DNA from: Zygnema cylindricum | Taxonomy: Eukaryota > Streptophyta > Zygnematophyceae > Zygnematales > Zygnemataceae | Assembly: GCA_037447655.1 (NCBI GenBank) | Contig: JBBHKE010003572.1 | Span: 186,001-250,000, forward strand | Reading direction: 5' to 3' | Length of the DNA stretch: 64,000 bases | Shown here: positions 52,270-63,528 of the stretch, in pieces | Position numbering within the stretch: the first letter of the stretch is position 1 | Layout of the letters: each line of letters begins with the position of its first letter | Notes under the pieces: model-generated | What the model saw: the letters and a program-made list of their open reading frames with translations, nothing else | Database searches by the model: none | Told to the model about the DNA's origin: nothing | Made by a program: the position numbers and the translations under genes

Positions 52270-53160
52270 GTATCAAAGATGCGTCTGATGAACTCGAAAA
52301 GCATGATAAAGCTAGCTTGACACTTCAATTAGCTATTAATATGATTCAAGAGGAGTCTATGTCAAAGATGCTTAATAGAGAGAAGCAAGTAGAGGCCTTT
52401 AACACAAATTTTGAAAGGAAAGGTCAATTTAATCGGTCGAGAAATGAGCCAAGGAATCAGTTTAACCTGAATCTGGGTCAGTTTAAATAGTTTAATCAAT
52501 GGCAGAATAGACATTTTTTTACTTCTTGTTTTTATTGTTCAGAAAAAGGTCATGCATATAGGTACCATCCTTAACTCAAAAAATCAAATGAGACAGGTTT
52601 GTATAGGCCAGGTTGGCAACAACGTCAGTTTGACCAGGGCTTATTTGGCCAGCACTTACAAAACAACTCATTGTTATCTTCATCTATCACTCAAGAAAAT
52701 GAGTCTTTGACATTCAATCACCAAGATGAGTCGACGTTATTTGCAATGGCGGCAGCAATGGAGGGCTCAAAGGACGCCGGATGGATCATGGACACGGGAG
52801 CATCGGCTCATATGTGCTAAAACAAGACACTTTTCAGCAATCTAAAAGCAACACATGCAAAGAATATCTACTATGCTTGTGGCATGGGTGTCCAGACATC
52901 TTCTCAGGGTGATGTTTTATTGCTGGTAGTTGTAGGATGGAAGTCAGTGGAAAGAACCCTTCATAATGTCTTATATGTTCCAGACTTCAAAAATAATCTG
53001 ATTTCCACCTCTTTAGTTGAGAGCAAAGGCTTTGAGGAAATCCTTAAAGGGGGTAGGCAGGTTATGAGCAAGTTTGGTTAGATAGTAGTCACATGAACTA
53101 GAGATGAAAGCAAAATGTATCGCATGGATATGGCTGATTCTAAAGAAAACGATGTTCTCT
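52270..53160 (+). pseudogene. Copia gag end and protease
   Basis: Continues in an Asn/Gln-rich Gag C-terminus (KDASDELEKHDKASLTLQLA, MIQEESMSKMLNREKQ) typical of copia. A zinc knuckle is degraded at its last ligand (CFYCSEKGHAYRYH). The protease has WIMDTGASAHMC followed by a stop. LYVPDFKNNLISTSLVE closes the region. Several stops. Most of the capsid part is missing between the SINE and this segment. Confidence 0.88.
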
Positions 53161-53990
53161 ACTCTGGTGTATTATCTGCAAATGAATTATAGCATAAGTG
53201 GTTTGGCCATGTTAACTATGACAGTTTGACAAAATGGTTAAAACTCGCAAAATAAAGGGAATTTCTCTCACAGATCAGCCGGTTAAAACTTGTGATGGCT
53301 GCTCTTTAGGAAAGATCCATAAGCTGCCTTTTCCACAGGAATCATATCACATATTTACGAAGGTCTTGTAGCTAATCCATTTAGATGTTTTGGGACCGGC
53401 TCAGGTGCTCTCGGCTGGGGAAGTTCGTTTAATGGTCGCATTTACAGATGACTTCTTAAGATTCACAAAGGTGTACTTCATAAAAAAAAATAGTGAAGTG
53501 TTCGGCCATTTCAAACACTACAAAGCTTGGGCGGAAAAACTACACGGTAATCTTATTCTGGAACTCATATCGGACAATGGAGGAGAGTATATGTCAAAGG
53601 AGTTTGAAAAATTCCTTCTAGATGAGTGTATAAGTCGGCAGCTCACGGTTCATTTCACGCCTCAAAAAAATGGTGTTTCGGAGAGATTGAACACGACTGT
53701 TGCGAAATGTGCTAGATCTTTGCTTGCAGATAAGAATGTTGATATGAAATTCTAGGCTAAGGCCCTTAATTGTGAAATTTATATCAGAAATAGAATTGGT
53801 TCTAGGTCGGTTAGCTTCACACCTTTTGAAATGTGGACAGGTAGAAAACTTGAAGGAAGTCATTTCAGGGGGTTCGGAAGTAAATGTTTTATTTTGAACA
53901 CATCACCAAATACTTGGAAAATGGAACCTAAAGGTTTACTGGTATTCTTATGGGGTATGATGATAATGCAAAAGGCTACATGAGTATATA
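53161..53990 (+). pseudogene. Copia integrase
   Basis: Pre-integrase zinc region (WFGHVNYDSL, CDGCSLGKIHKLPF), then core motifs HLDVLGPAQ, FTDDFLRFTKVYF, LISDNGGEYMSKEFEKF and TPQKNGVSERLNTTV, giving the D, D and E positions. A TAG (F*AKAL) interrupts it after the core. The C-terminal GYD region is frameshifted (GLLVFLWGMMIMQKA). Confidence 0.92.
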
Positions 53991-54439
53991 TTTTTTATAA
54001 GCAAAAATCAATTGTGTCTAGAAACATTATTAAAGGAGGAGGAAGTTTCAGCATATCTATTTTGCATGACAAAAAAACAGGCAGAAAAAAAGTCACAAAA
54101 ATATGTTTTTTTTTATACACAGAGGACATTTTAATATCCAGTTGTTCAACAACCTCTTGGATATCCACTGTTTTGAAAACCTCAGGTTCTTCTTAAAACT
54201 CAGATAGAACATGCTGAACCACTCGAAGAGCAGACAGAACAGGTCAGAAAACAGACAAGGAACGCCAAACATCCATCGGTCTTCCCCTCAAAATTTCCAG
54301 GGGGAAGGAGATCTACCAACCGTCTACAATCCGGATCACACTTTGCCAACTCAGTCAACCCGGAGTAACCTTGGACCATCCGGGAATCCTTCTCTTCACC
54401 CGAAAAAACCCACTAGATTGAGGCGGCAAACAACGAACC

Positions 54440-55330
54440 AACAGGAAAGCCATTGGTAGCAAATGGGTTTTCAAAGTGAAACTGAACCTTGATGGCACCA
54501 TTAAAAGATAGAAGGCCAGACTTGTGGCCAAAGGTTACAATCAGAAAGAAGGAGTTGACTTTGAGGAGACCTTCTCTCTAGTGGTAAGGTTTCCAACTGT
54601 CAGAATTCTGGTAAGTCTAGCTGCAACTGAAAAAATGGAAGTACATCAAATGGATGTTAAAACAACTTTCTTTCATGGAGAACTTGAAGAAACTATTTAT
54701 ATGCAGCAACTAGAAATGTATGCAGAAAAATGAAAAGAAAAATGAGTCTGTAAATTGATGAAATCTTTGTATGGGTTGAAACAGGCCCCTAGACAGTGGA
54801 ACCTGAAATTAGATGAATTCCTAACTAGAGTAGGCTTGAAGAGAATCACATCACACCACTCTGTGTATGTTTTTTATGAGAAAGATGGTATACTTCATAT
54901 TGCTGTGTATGTAGATGATTTGTTGTTTATCAACAAATCTGTGGATGAGATAAATCGTATTAAAAAAGCCTATAAAGCCAGATTCGAGATGAAAGACCTC
55001 GGTGAGGCCAAAGATATCTTAGGGATAGAAGTAGAGAGTGATAGAAATAAGAAACTGATAATGTTAACTCAAAAGAAGGCTATAGGTTCCATGCTTGAAA
55101 ATTTTGATATGAAAGAGGTTAAAGGATGTGTTACTCTTATGGAATACCGATAGAAATTAGAAGGAAATGATTTTGATTCAGGTATTCTAGTTAGTGACAC
55201 CCTAGAGTCAAAGAAGGAGGATTTTATGGCCTTAAAACCATACACGCAGGTAGTTGGTAGCCTTATTTACTTAAAATGTGCACAAGGCTCGATGTTGCAG
55301 CTGCTATTGTTGCTTTAAGTAGAAGTCTGC
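54440..55330 (+). pseudogene. Copia reverse transcriptase
   Basis: Frames of 70 and 133 codons carry [53 protein letters not shown] and the intact active site IAVYVDDLLFIN, then MKDLGEAKDILGIEV. Stops at YAEK* and EYR* and a frameshift near 55270 disable it. The segment between integrase and RT (54000-54440) is a Ser/Pro/Gln-rich linker in broken frames. Confidence 0.93.
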
Positions 55331-55893
55331 AGAATCCAAAAAAGGCAGACTGGGAAGCTGCAAAAAGAGTTCTAAGGTATCTCGCACGAACTCAGAACCT
55401 GAAACTTGTCCTTGGAGGAGGAGAAGTCAAGCTGCAGACTTGAAGCGATGCGAGCTATGGCGACATGCCCAGCAGGAAATCAACTACTGGGTTCGTTTTG
55501 CAGATTGGAAATGGAACCTGCTGTTGGAGTAGTAAACTTCAGAAAGTCATTGCCCAATCAACCATAGAGTCAGAATACATGGTAGCAAGCTCTGCCCTCA
55601 AGGAACTCTTATGGGTAAAAGCCCTTTTGCACAAATTAGGACACATGCAAACTGGTCCTCGAGTCATCTGGTGTGATAATCAGGCAGCCATTGCCATCGC
55701 CTCCAATCCCAACCACCACTTTAAGAGGAAACACATAGATGTCAAACTGCATTTTGTCAAAGAAAAAGTGCTTGCCAAAGTCATTAAATTGTGCCATTTA
55801 CTTGATGAAAAAATGGTCGCAAATATGCGAACAAAAGCTCAACCTGCACCTAAATTACAGTTTTGCAAGAAAGCTATTGGGCTGAGTGAATAA
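55331..55893 (+). pseudogene. Copia RNase H
   Basis: DWEAAKRVLRYLARTQNL leads to a stop at the D of the first catalytic site region. An open 142-codon frame follows with RKSTTGFVLQIGNG, QSTIESEYMVASSALKE, VIWCDNQAAIAIASNP and FKRKHIDVKLHFVKEKV. It ends at TAA just before the polypurine-like TTTTGAGGAG and the LTR. Confidence 0.93.
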
Positions 55894-55916
55894 GTGAGTC
55901 TAAATCTTTTGAGGAG

Positions 55917-56810
55917 TGTTGGTTTTCAAAGCTTTGTCCTCAGTAGATAGATCTATGAGAGGGGATTTATAACTTAGAATAATTTTGGTAAAGTTGGGTG
56001 TAATACTTACCTCAAATAGTGTGATAGTGAAATGTTTAATCTAATAGTATTTTGTACGGTCACATTTACAAGCGTCGACTTTTCGGACAACGCAGAAAGT
56101 GCGGAATGGTCCTAGACACATGGCAGTTATCGGACAACTGAATTTGGCAAATCCAATGGACGGAAAATTAACAGGACATCCGGGAACACAATTGTGAAAG
56201 GAAAATACCAGACATTGATTTCTATCAGATCAACGGATGGAACTCAAGTGGGGACCACAGGTGACGAGAAGCCTAGTAAGCATTCCAAATTGTTGTACAG
56301 GATTACCACAACAAGATGGACGTATCTGATGTTTGCTGACTAAGCAAGCAACATTATGAGTACGACGTAAAATTGTAAATACCTAAAAGAACAGTTTTCT
56401 GTAGCGTAGTGCTTTAGTAAATAGTGTTTCACTATTTAGTTTTAGGTTAGTTGTAATTAGGTTTTTGGAAGTACGTTAGAGAAAGTTGTCGTACTATAGT
56501 ACAGTACTACTCTTTCGGGTACAGACACTTGATTGGCTAATGAGCAGTAGATGCTCACTCGGTGTATTAAAGTTTAAGACTTAGAATTATTTCAGTATCC
56601 AGTTTTGGGAATATTGAAAATTAAAAGGCATTTTTTAGGTAACTTGCAGTCTTTATATCATATGGTTTACTGGACCAAGTCTTCTTGAATTTTGGGAATT
56701 GACAGTGTGTATTGTGGTGTGATTGTATGCTGAATTTGATATAAATTGGACTTGTGAGTGTGGTTTTTACTGTTGAGAAAATTGTTGTTTGTAGGATTTA
56801 TGTTAGCTTT
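55917..56810 (+). repeat. 3' LTR of the + strand copia
   Basis: Begins TGTTGGTTTTCAAAGC right after TTTTGAGGAG. A block around 56500-56595 (GTACTACTCTTTCGGG, TTGATTGGCTAATGAG, AAGACTTAGAATTATTTC) corresponds to the promoter-proximal part of the 5' LTR. The rest has diverged so far that the two LTRs may come from different insertions. The right boundary is approximate. Confidence 0.7.
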
Positions 56811-56821
56811 TGCTAAAAAAC

Positions 56822-57004
56822 ATGTCTACTTCTACAACTACAACTGCAGCTCCACTTGTGCCAGTGGTCATAAAACAACAAATACTACATACAATATCTA
56901 ACTGGTCGCCGCGATCCGTCACAACGAAGATATGTCCCTACAAAGTTCTGCACAAGTTGCTCCAAACGATGTCTTCCGACCAACACCTCATATATAAACC
57001 TTAA
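56822..57004 (+). other. Gag-start-like ORF after the LTR
   Basis: An ATG soon after the LTR opens a 60-codon frame starting MSTSTTTTAAPLVPV and containing QQILHTISNWSPRSV. The Ser/Thr-rich start resembles copia Gag N-termini, as with the ORF at 1454. No primer site precedes it and no further Gag follows. Confidence 0.25.
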
Positions 57005-57169
57005 TTTTTCTTTGAGCTCATTTGTTGCCGTGGGGTGCGGATAAATACATCGACCGTCGAATGGGTTTCACCGAATGAAGAATTTGAATGTCGATTATTA
57101 TATCGTACACAAAGGATAAACACAGGAAAAATGAACAATAGGGGATACTTGAGTTATAAAATAGGGGAG

Positions 57170-57665
57170 AAATGGAAAAGAGAGAGTGGGAGACGAGAGT
57201 GAGAGTGAAGAATAGAGAAAGGGTACGGGACATAATGAGAGAAAGAAAGAGAGAGAGAGTGGGAAAAAGAGAGGGGAGAGATTAATAGGGATAGGGTATG
57301 GAACAGAATAAGAGAGAGAGGGAGAGCATGGGAAGAAGAAGGGGACATAGAATATTAGGAAAAGGGTACGGAATATAATAAGAGAGAGAGGGAGAGAATT
57401 GGACAAAAAGAATGACAAAGAGTAGTTGGGAAAGTATATGGGACAGAATGAATGAGATAAAGAAAGTGGATAGAATATAGTGATAGCCATTAATAGGTAA
57501 ATGATACAGAACAGGACGAGACAAAGGGAGAATTTGGGAAAGAGAGAGTGCGAGAGAGAGTAGAAAAAAGGGACGAGAAGAATGAAAAAGTTTTTACAAT
57601 GCGAAGAGGGAGAGAGAGTGAGAAAGGAAAAAATGATAGAAAGGAAAAGAGAGTTAGAGTGGGAT
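57170..57665. repeat. Degenerate ~72-bp purine-rich minisatellite
   Basis: GGGTACGGGACATAATGAGAG recurs in variant form near 57220, 57293 and 57364, each followed by GAGAGAGAGGGAGA. Fainter copies run to about 57660. Minus-strand ORFs are Ser/Leu/Pro low complexity. Confidence 0.75.
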
Positions 57666-58014
57666 TAAAAACTGGATACAGCGGCACACTTGCCCATGCT
57701 ATTCTTCTTATACCGTAGAAGATGACGCGCCCTTCTATGTTGTATCGCCATGTAATCGACAACCTTAATACTATTGTAAAATCCCTAACAATCCATGGCG
57801 TGTTGGATGTCGTTTCATCACCAATGGCGGCAGTTCGACGCATCTTCTTCAAAAAATAGAACTTTTTAGTGAAATCGACCCGCGATATTCGCACGTCACC
57901 CACCGATTGATCAAGACGTGGATGGGATTGGTCAGAACAAGATTTTTTTTTTTGTGTTATGTCCGCACTTGTCGGTATTTTGTTATCTTTTCGGGTTTTC
58001 AAGGCGCCGCATAT

Positions 58015-58651
58015 TTTTCCAATGTAATTATGACTCTAATTTGTTGTCATTTTTTGTATCACACCCCATTTTAGAGTCAAATTTAACTCTAATCAAGGTT
58101 TATTTAGTTTACAAGTCCGATATTACCGTTATGTTTCCCTTTGAACATGTAATAGGATACATGTGCACTCTATTAAGTTACACGAACCTCAAATACTGTT
58201 CAAACGACAACGTAATAGAATGAACTTCTACGGCCATACACCATATGTAAGCACGTGACGATAGGCTTTTGTAACATACGCATTTTTCGCATGTGAACAT
58301 GTCATCCGTTCACATTATCACACACAAAAACAAATATCTGAATACATACGAACGCCTACGTTGCAAACTCGACTCCACGTTTATTCTAAGCGCAGTTCTA
58401 TATGCGACCGACATATATTCATCACACTTTCCGTACGATTTTCGATAACGAAGTACAGTGATGTACGGACAACCACCCTCCGTACACCACACTATTCATG
58501 GAATAAGTACGGTCACACCATTGACGCTAATTCACAACAACCGTAATTAACGTCACGGAAAAAATAGAATCAGTCATTGTATTTCGGGTATCAATGTCAA
58601 AATTTTGGGACGCCGATATAGAGTACATAAGTCTCATAACGATTCACGGTG
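58015..58651. mobile_element. Family A element, left end not resolved
   Basis: Right terminus CATAACGATTCACGGTG followed by TA. The interior (GTACACCACACTATTCATGG, ACGTTTATTCTAAGCGCAGTTC) is the reverse complement of the family A interior at 31.1-31.3 kb. The left terminus is not seen. Confidence 0.65.
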
Positions 58652-58652
58652 T

Positions 58653-58705
58653 AGCGACCAGGCAGTTTGGTCGCTGGTTCAGCGACGAGGCAGTCTGGTC
58701 GCTGG
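58653..58705. repeat. Tandem pair of AGCGACCAG palindromes
   Basis: AGCGACCAGGCAGTTTGGTCGCT and AGCGACGAGGCAGTCTGGTCGCT follow each other with GGTTC between. Same palindrome type as in and around the DDE transposon at 37-41 kb. Confidence 0.75.
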
Positions 58706-58836
58706 TTTGTTGCACGTTTCAGTTTTTAGGGTTTTTAATATATAAATATTAAAATTTGAAAAGTACAAAAAAGTACGAATCTGCGAATTTTGTAAGTTTG
58801 AAATTGTTTTATGCGCACTCTACGTAGTATTCGTTA

Positions 58837-59393
58837 CACCGTGAATCGTTATTAGCCTTATGTACGCTATATCGGCACCCCAAAATTTTGACATTGATAC
58901 CCTAAATATAATAAATTTCACTATTTAAGGACGTGGACCATAATCTGCCACGTCACCTGGCACTAAATTAGAACGAATGATGCTAATTTTTCAACCACAA
59001 TTTCTACACGACAATAACTAGTGTTGGGTTTAAGACACTCAGATATTAGATATAAAATCGAATTTTGGTAACTATAAGCGATATCGATTATCGAAATGCA
59101 TATTCCCGATATATAATATATATCGTGTCGACGATATGTCGAAAAAAAAAAGTAAATTTTACAAATCCCCCCCGTGCGGGGCTGGTAATGTTGGTACCAT
59201 TTTCCATACGGTTTCCGTAGTTTCCGTACTCTGGCTGTACGGCACGCAATTTTGCGATATACCGGAAATTTATGTTGGTCCCGGTACGATATATCGAGGA
59301 GTCTGCTCGATCGATATTCGATATATCGAATATCGAAATTATCGCGATATGAAACTACCCGATACCCAACACTACTAATAACGATTCAAGGTG
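58837..59393. mobile_element. Family A element hosting a hAT-like MITE
   Basis: Ends CACCGTGAATCGTTATTAGCC and CTAATAACGATTCAAGGTG, flanked by TA. The nested hAT-like element sits inside the right terminal repeat. Confidence 0.85.
59019..59374. mobile_element. hAT-like MITE (GGGTATCG subfamily) in a family A terminus
   Basis: Ends TAGTGTTGGGTTT and GATACCCAACACTA; flanks ACAATAAC and CTAATAAC match at 6 of 8 bases. The target is the same sequence (CTAATAAC in a family A right end) used by the element at 7.8-8.9 kb. Confidence 0.85.
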
Positions 59394-59452
59394 TAGTTTA
59401 CTCCGTGCGTTTTATGCGCATAGGACATATATGGTCGGTTGGGAACAGCCTA

Positions 59453-59685
59453 GGTCAACGCGATAGATCGCAATCTGAGAAGGTCAACGCGATACATCGC
59501 AATATGAGAAGGTCAACGAGATACATCGCAATCTGAGAAGGTCAACACGATACATCACAATCTGAGAAGGTCAACGCGATACATCGCAATCTGAGAAGGT
59601 CAACGCGATACATCGCAATCTGAGAAGGTCAACGAGATACACCGCAATCTGAGAAGGTCAACGCAATACATCGCGCCCGAATAAG
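59453..59685. repeat. 29-bp minisatellite, about 8-9 copies
   Basis: Unit GGTCAACGCGATACATCGCA plus ATCTGAGAA. Copies differ by single bases (CGAGATAC, CACGATAC). The same motif occurs once or twice, reversed, at 32.65-32.70 kb. Confidence 0.92.
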
Positions 59686-59975
59686 GTCATCCCGATTCAT
59701 CACTGCAGATTTGAAATCAAAAAAGACAAAACGAGTACATATGACTCACTTCCGAATTAGCTAACATTGTGTTCTTCCACAGGTGGATGACAGCCGTCCC
59801 AATCATCGCACTCAGATATGCTTCGAAAAGTACGCCGCATGCTTCGTCGCAAATACGTTAGATTCTGTCTTGCTGTCGTATCCACAACTTTTAAGAAAGC
59901 TTCACAAAAAATGGCTGTGTTACGTCACCACAGCGAAACAGGTGCCAATCTGTTCGGAAAGTACAGTAATCTTCA
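59686..59975 (+). repeat. Repeat G, plus-strand copy
   Basis: Homologous in reverse to 32341-32640 (ATTTGAAATC, CCACAGGTGGATGAC, CGTCGCAAATACGTTAG, TTCGGAAAGTAC blocks). One frame encodes RMLRRKYVRFCLAVVSTTFK, paralleled by the other copy. Unclassified repeat or gene remnant. Confidence 0.6.
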
Positions 59976-60752
59976 GTACTGTACTGTCGCCTAAAGACAA
60001 TGTACGGAATATTTTGAGACTTCGAAGGCAGAAATCCGTTACGGGGGGCCACCTTGACGGTTACGGGGAGCTCCCCTGACATCTACAAAATAATTACGAG
60101 AGCCACTCTGACAGATCGAATCTTCGGCTGGAGCCAATCCGGTGGTAGATTGTATTACAGGGAGAGATGTTGTCATGTTGCTGTCGGCGCGGAAAATGAC
60201 AGTACTCGCTATCGTCAGGCTGAGACTACGCACGGTTAGAATCTGTGGCAGCAATCTCCCACAAGTGTAGTCGTCGCAACGCGCCGGATGGCATGTGCAC
60301 AGGCGGCCACGTAAATTTTTCCTAACGTTATGTATGCTCCCACGACGCGAAAATTTGAACTAAGCTTGATTAAGTTGTGGTAGTATTTTTTATTAAATGA
60401 TTTTCCACTTTTTCATTTTATTATGAAGTCAACGTCGATCAACGCATTTCACAAACATTGTATGTGTTCCATATGCTCATATTCATTTTCTTTTGGCGTT
60501 TTATGCGTGCATTTTATGTGTTAGTTTGTCGATGATTAAACACGTCAAAAAATGTTAAGTCAGTTTCCCGCGGACTCTATTATTGTGATTCTCCTTTCAC
60601 GTGCCGACGGCGGTATTCGACATTATTCAAGTTTTCAGTACTTTTCTTCGAAATACCAAGCCATTTGCATATGACATGAAACGTTTCGTACATTGTATGT
60701 ACCAAACTTACCTATATTAGCGTAATGGAAAAAAATAACATTATTAAATTTT

Positions 60753-61825
60753 GGGAATTGATCATGGAAGTGACTGTTTTGGTTGCACACAGTCACTTAC
60801 GTCATTTTGTCAAAAAATGTACAATAGAAGTACACATTGGTACAAGTGAAGTACCGTTGAGTCTAAATTTGACGGTCAATCGGTTGGGTAGCTTTGACTT
60901 TAAAATTTTTGTTTCAACTGCTTAAACTTTTGCCACGCTTGCGAAAGTCGACTGTCATAATAAAATTAGCAATTCACGGCGAACGTTTACGGTAACAAAA
61001 CTGCGGCAAACCACATGTAAATAAAAGTATTGCAGACAGTCATTTTTTTTTCGTTACCTGAGCTCCACGGTGAGACCACGTTGGATATTAACTTAGCCTC
61101 AAAATTGAAATTTAGTCGTATAAGCGGTACATTGAATTTAAACGCAAATTGAAACGAAACCTCTTTAAACTGAGGTACTTAAGTCTTGTACGGAAACATT
61201 AAATTGCACGAAACAAAATTTCGCTGTCAATGTAAGAATGTTGATTCATAGATAGTGTGGCTCGATTTCGTCGCGAGAGATGACGCGTATTTTTTTCATT
61301 TAATTTCAATTGATATTTTTACGCCGGTTCGTTTTATTACAGTGTACAAAGTTTATTTCGTTTCATGCGTTTTAATATTTCCGTACAATATTCACAATAC
61401 TTCAATTTAAAAGAGGTTTAGTTTCAATTTGCGTCTAAATTCAATGTAACACTTATACGACTAAATTTCAATTTTGCGGTTGTGTTAATATCCAACGTGC
61501 GCTCACCGTGGAGCTTACGTAACGACAAAAAGTGACTATCTGCAACACTTTTATTTACATGTGGTTGCCGCAGTTTTGTTACCGTAGACGTTCGCCGGCC
61601 GTGTGAATTGCTAATTTTATTATGACAGTCGACGTTCGCAAGCGCATCAAAAGTTTAAGCGGTTGAAACAATATTTTGAAAGTTAAAGCTATCCAACCGA
61701 TTGACCGTCAAATTTAGACTCAACGGTATTTTACTTGTACCAACGTGTACTTTAAACGTACGTTTTGAAAAAATGACGTAAGTGACTGTGCGCAACCAAA
61801 ACAGTCACTACCATGATCAATTCCC
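60753..61825. mobile_element. Family B-related long-TIR element, copy 4 (diverged)
   Basis: Ends GGGAATTGATCATGGAAGTG and the inverted partner; flanks TTAAATTTT and TTAATTTAT match at 7 of 9 bases. The arms share GACGGTCAATC and CACATGTAAATAAAA blocks with copies 1-3 but are clearly older or a sister subfamily. The arms again cover most of the 1.07 kb. Confidence 0.82.
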
Positions 61826-61834
61826 TTAATTTAT

Positions 61835-62570
61835 TCTGGTTTAAGGGTCGTAACGCTCACAGCCATTCACGCTATATGTCCATTTTCCCAAAATTGAACC
61901 CTTGTATTGCAGGCATACGCGCTTCGTAGCGCTACACGACATGCTAAGTATATGTATTAAAATAAGGTGTTGTAACGCCACAAATTATACGACTGTCAAA
62001 CGGGATTAGTCGTGGCTCCATATGATAGGATATATAACATTGTATACCAAAGAGGCGACAAAAGGTCAGCGAATCATTGAAGGGTACGTCACGATGTCAG
62101 TATGACATCATCTTTAGTAAACACTTACCGTATTATGCGCGTTTAGGTAATTGTATAATGATTTTATTGCAAGATCTCTAAGTATCGAATTTTGACAGTC
62201 GCGTGAACGACTGTTTCGAACACCCATTTTCGGGGTGCGAGATCTTCAACACTTCTGTCTAATATGCGATTTTTTTTTTAAGTCCCACCCAAATAAAAAA
62301 ATCTAGCACGTATAGAGAAATCCCTGGAATTTCTTTTTAAGCCTAGTTTTGTTGTGCTCAAACGCTCTACTAAAATAATTTCTTTACCATAATGTTTGTC
62401 CTTTGAATTTTATAAACCCGCCGGACTATCTCAAAGTTGATTTTTGTGTTGATTAATATAACAAGTCATTGTGAATTATTATACCCGTACCGCCAACAAA
62501 ATGCATCATTTGAATCCGCAAAAAGTGCAGTCGATGCTAGATCACAGCACGCCAAACTGTCGAGAAACAA
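61835..62570. other. Unassigned stretch, no gene seen
   Basis: CGTAACGCTCACAGCCATTCACGC at 61849 looks like a badly decayed family A right end, possibly the host of the preceding element. Otherwise nothing recognisable. Confidence 0.45.
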
Positions 62571-62573
62571 TTC

Positions 62574-62876
62574 ATAGTTCAAAAGTAGGCGTTTTTATGG
62601 TAGGCCTTTGGTCGGCGCCTTTATCGTAAGTTGTGTTATGGGCTTTTCATGTGATCTCCGTAGATAGCTACTTTGATCAGCGACAGTCCGATCGTCCGAA
62701 TCTGAGGTGTAAATAAATATTTTTGGTCCGAATGTTTTAATTGGTCCAATTTCTGGTCCGAATGTTTTAATTGGTCCTAAGTGGTCCGAATACAGTATGG
62801 GTCTTAAGGTCATACTGTATGTTTTGCATGCAATAGGCATATTGTATGGGCCTACTTTCACCTACTTTTGAACTAT
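62574..62876. mobile_element. Family C MITE (MULE-like), copy 2
   Basis: Ends ATAGTTCAAAAGTAGG and CCTACTTTTGAACTAT. Flanks GAAACAATT and GGAACAAAT agree at 7 of 9 bases. It shares GTTGTGTTATGGGCTTTTC and GCATATTGTATGGGCC blocks with copy 1. The segment TGGTCCGAATGTTTTAATTG is duplicated inside. Confidence 0.82.
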
Positions 62877-63135
62877 GGAACAAATGTCGACCCTATAACG
62901 TACAGTATCGTACTTTTCATTTTGGCTTGAAGTTTGGATTCCCAAACGCAACTGTCGGAGCGACTAGTGCTATCGCGTCACACCATGCCACGTTGTTTTC
63001 TCAAAATCCATACAGGTAGGGTTCCGTGCAGAACCATAATTACAGTGATAGCGTCACGTAAAATGTTTGTACATACGTGGTATAGTACTATCGCATTACA
63101 CATGGAACTGTACTAAAACGAAAGGCCCTTAGGCA

Positions 63136-63528
63136 ACCAAAGGGCAAAGCACCGGGTCGCCCGCGACTATTATTTTTCTTTGGCGTTAATTAAGGTGCCG
63201 TACAAAATAGCGTAAAGAGCGAAAGTACAATAATATTCAAATAGTGTGATGTACGGTCGATGTTAGACCGTACATAAATGTACCTTTTTAAGTGGAAATT
63301 TTACAAAAAATGAATTAAATCAGACGCGCACGCATAGGAACGTGCGCTCAAAAAAAAGGATTATTCTGACACGTAAACTAGTCTGACATGTACGGATGTC
63401 TAATTTTCATGACGGCGTACAATTTCTAATATTAAAAAACAAAAAAAAAATCTTAATTAGCATCAATTAGTTACTGTAAATTTTCTTCAACCCTATTTAA
63501 AATTTGACACTAATAACGATTCGCGGTG
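63136..63528. mobile_element. Family A right half with the CCAAAGGGC left end
   Basis: Right terminus CTAATAACGATTCGCGGTG followed by TA; interior is the reverse of the family A copy at 11.2-11.8 kb. Left join CCAAAGGGCAAAGCACCGGG is identical to the copy at 4.9 kb. Confidence 0.65.

Noticed and set aside
57098-57524. Ser/Leu/Phe-rich minus-strand ORFs
   Set aside because: They are translations of the purine-rich minisatellite at 57.2-57.7 kb.
59453-59685. CRISPR-like array
   Set aside because: Units abut with no unique spacers, and the context is eukaryotic. It is a minisatellite.
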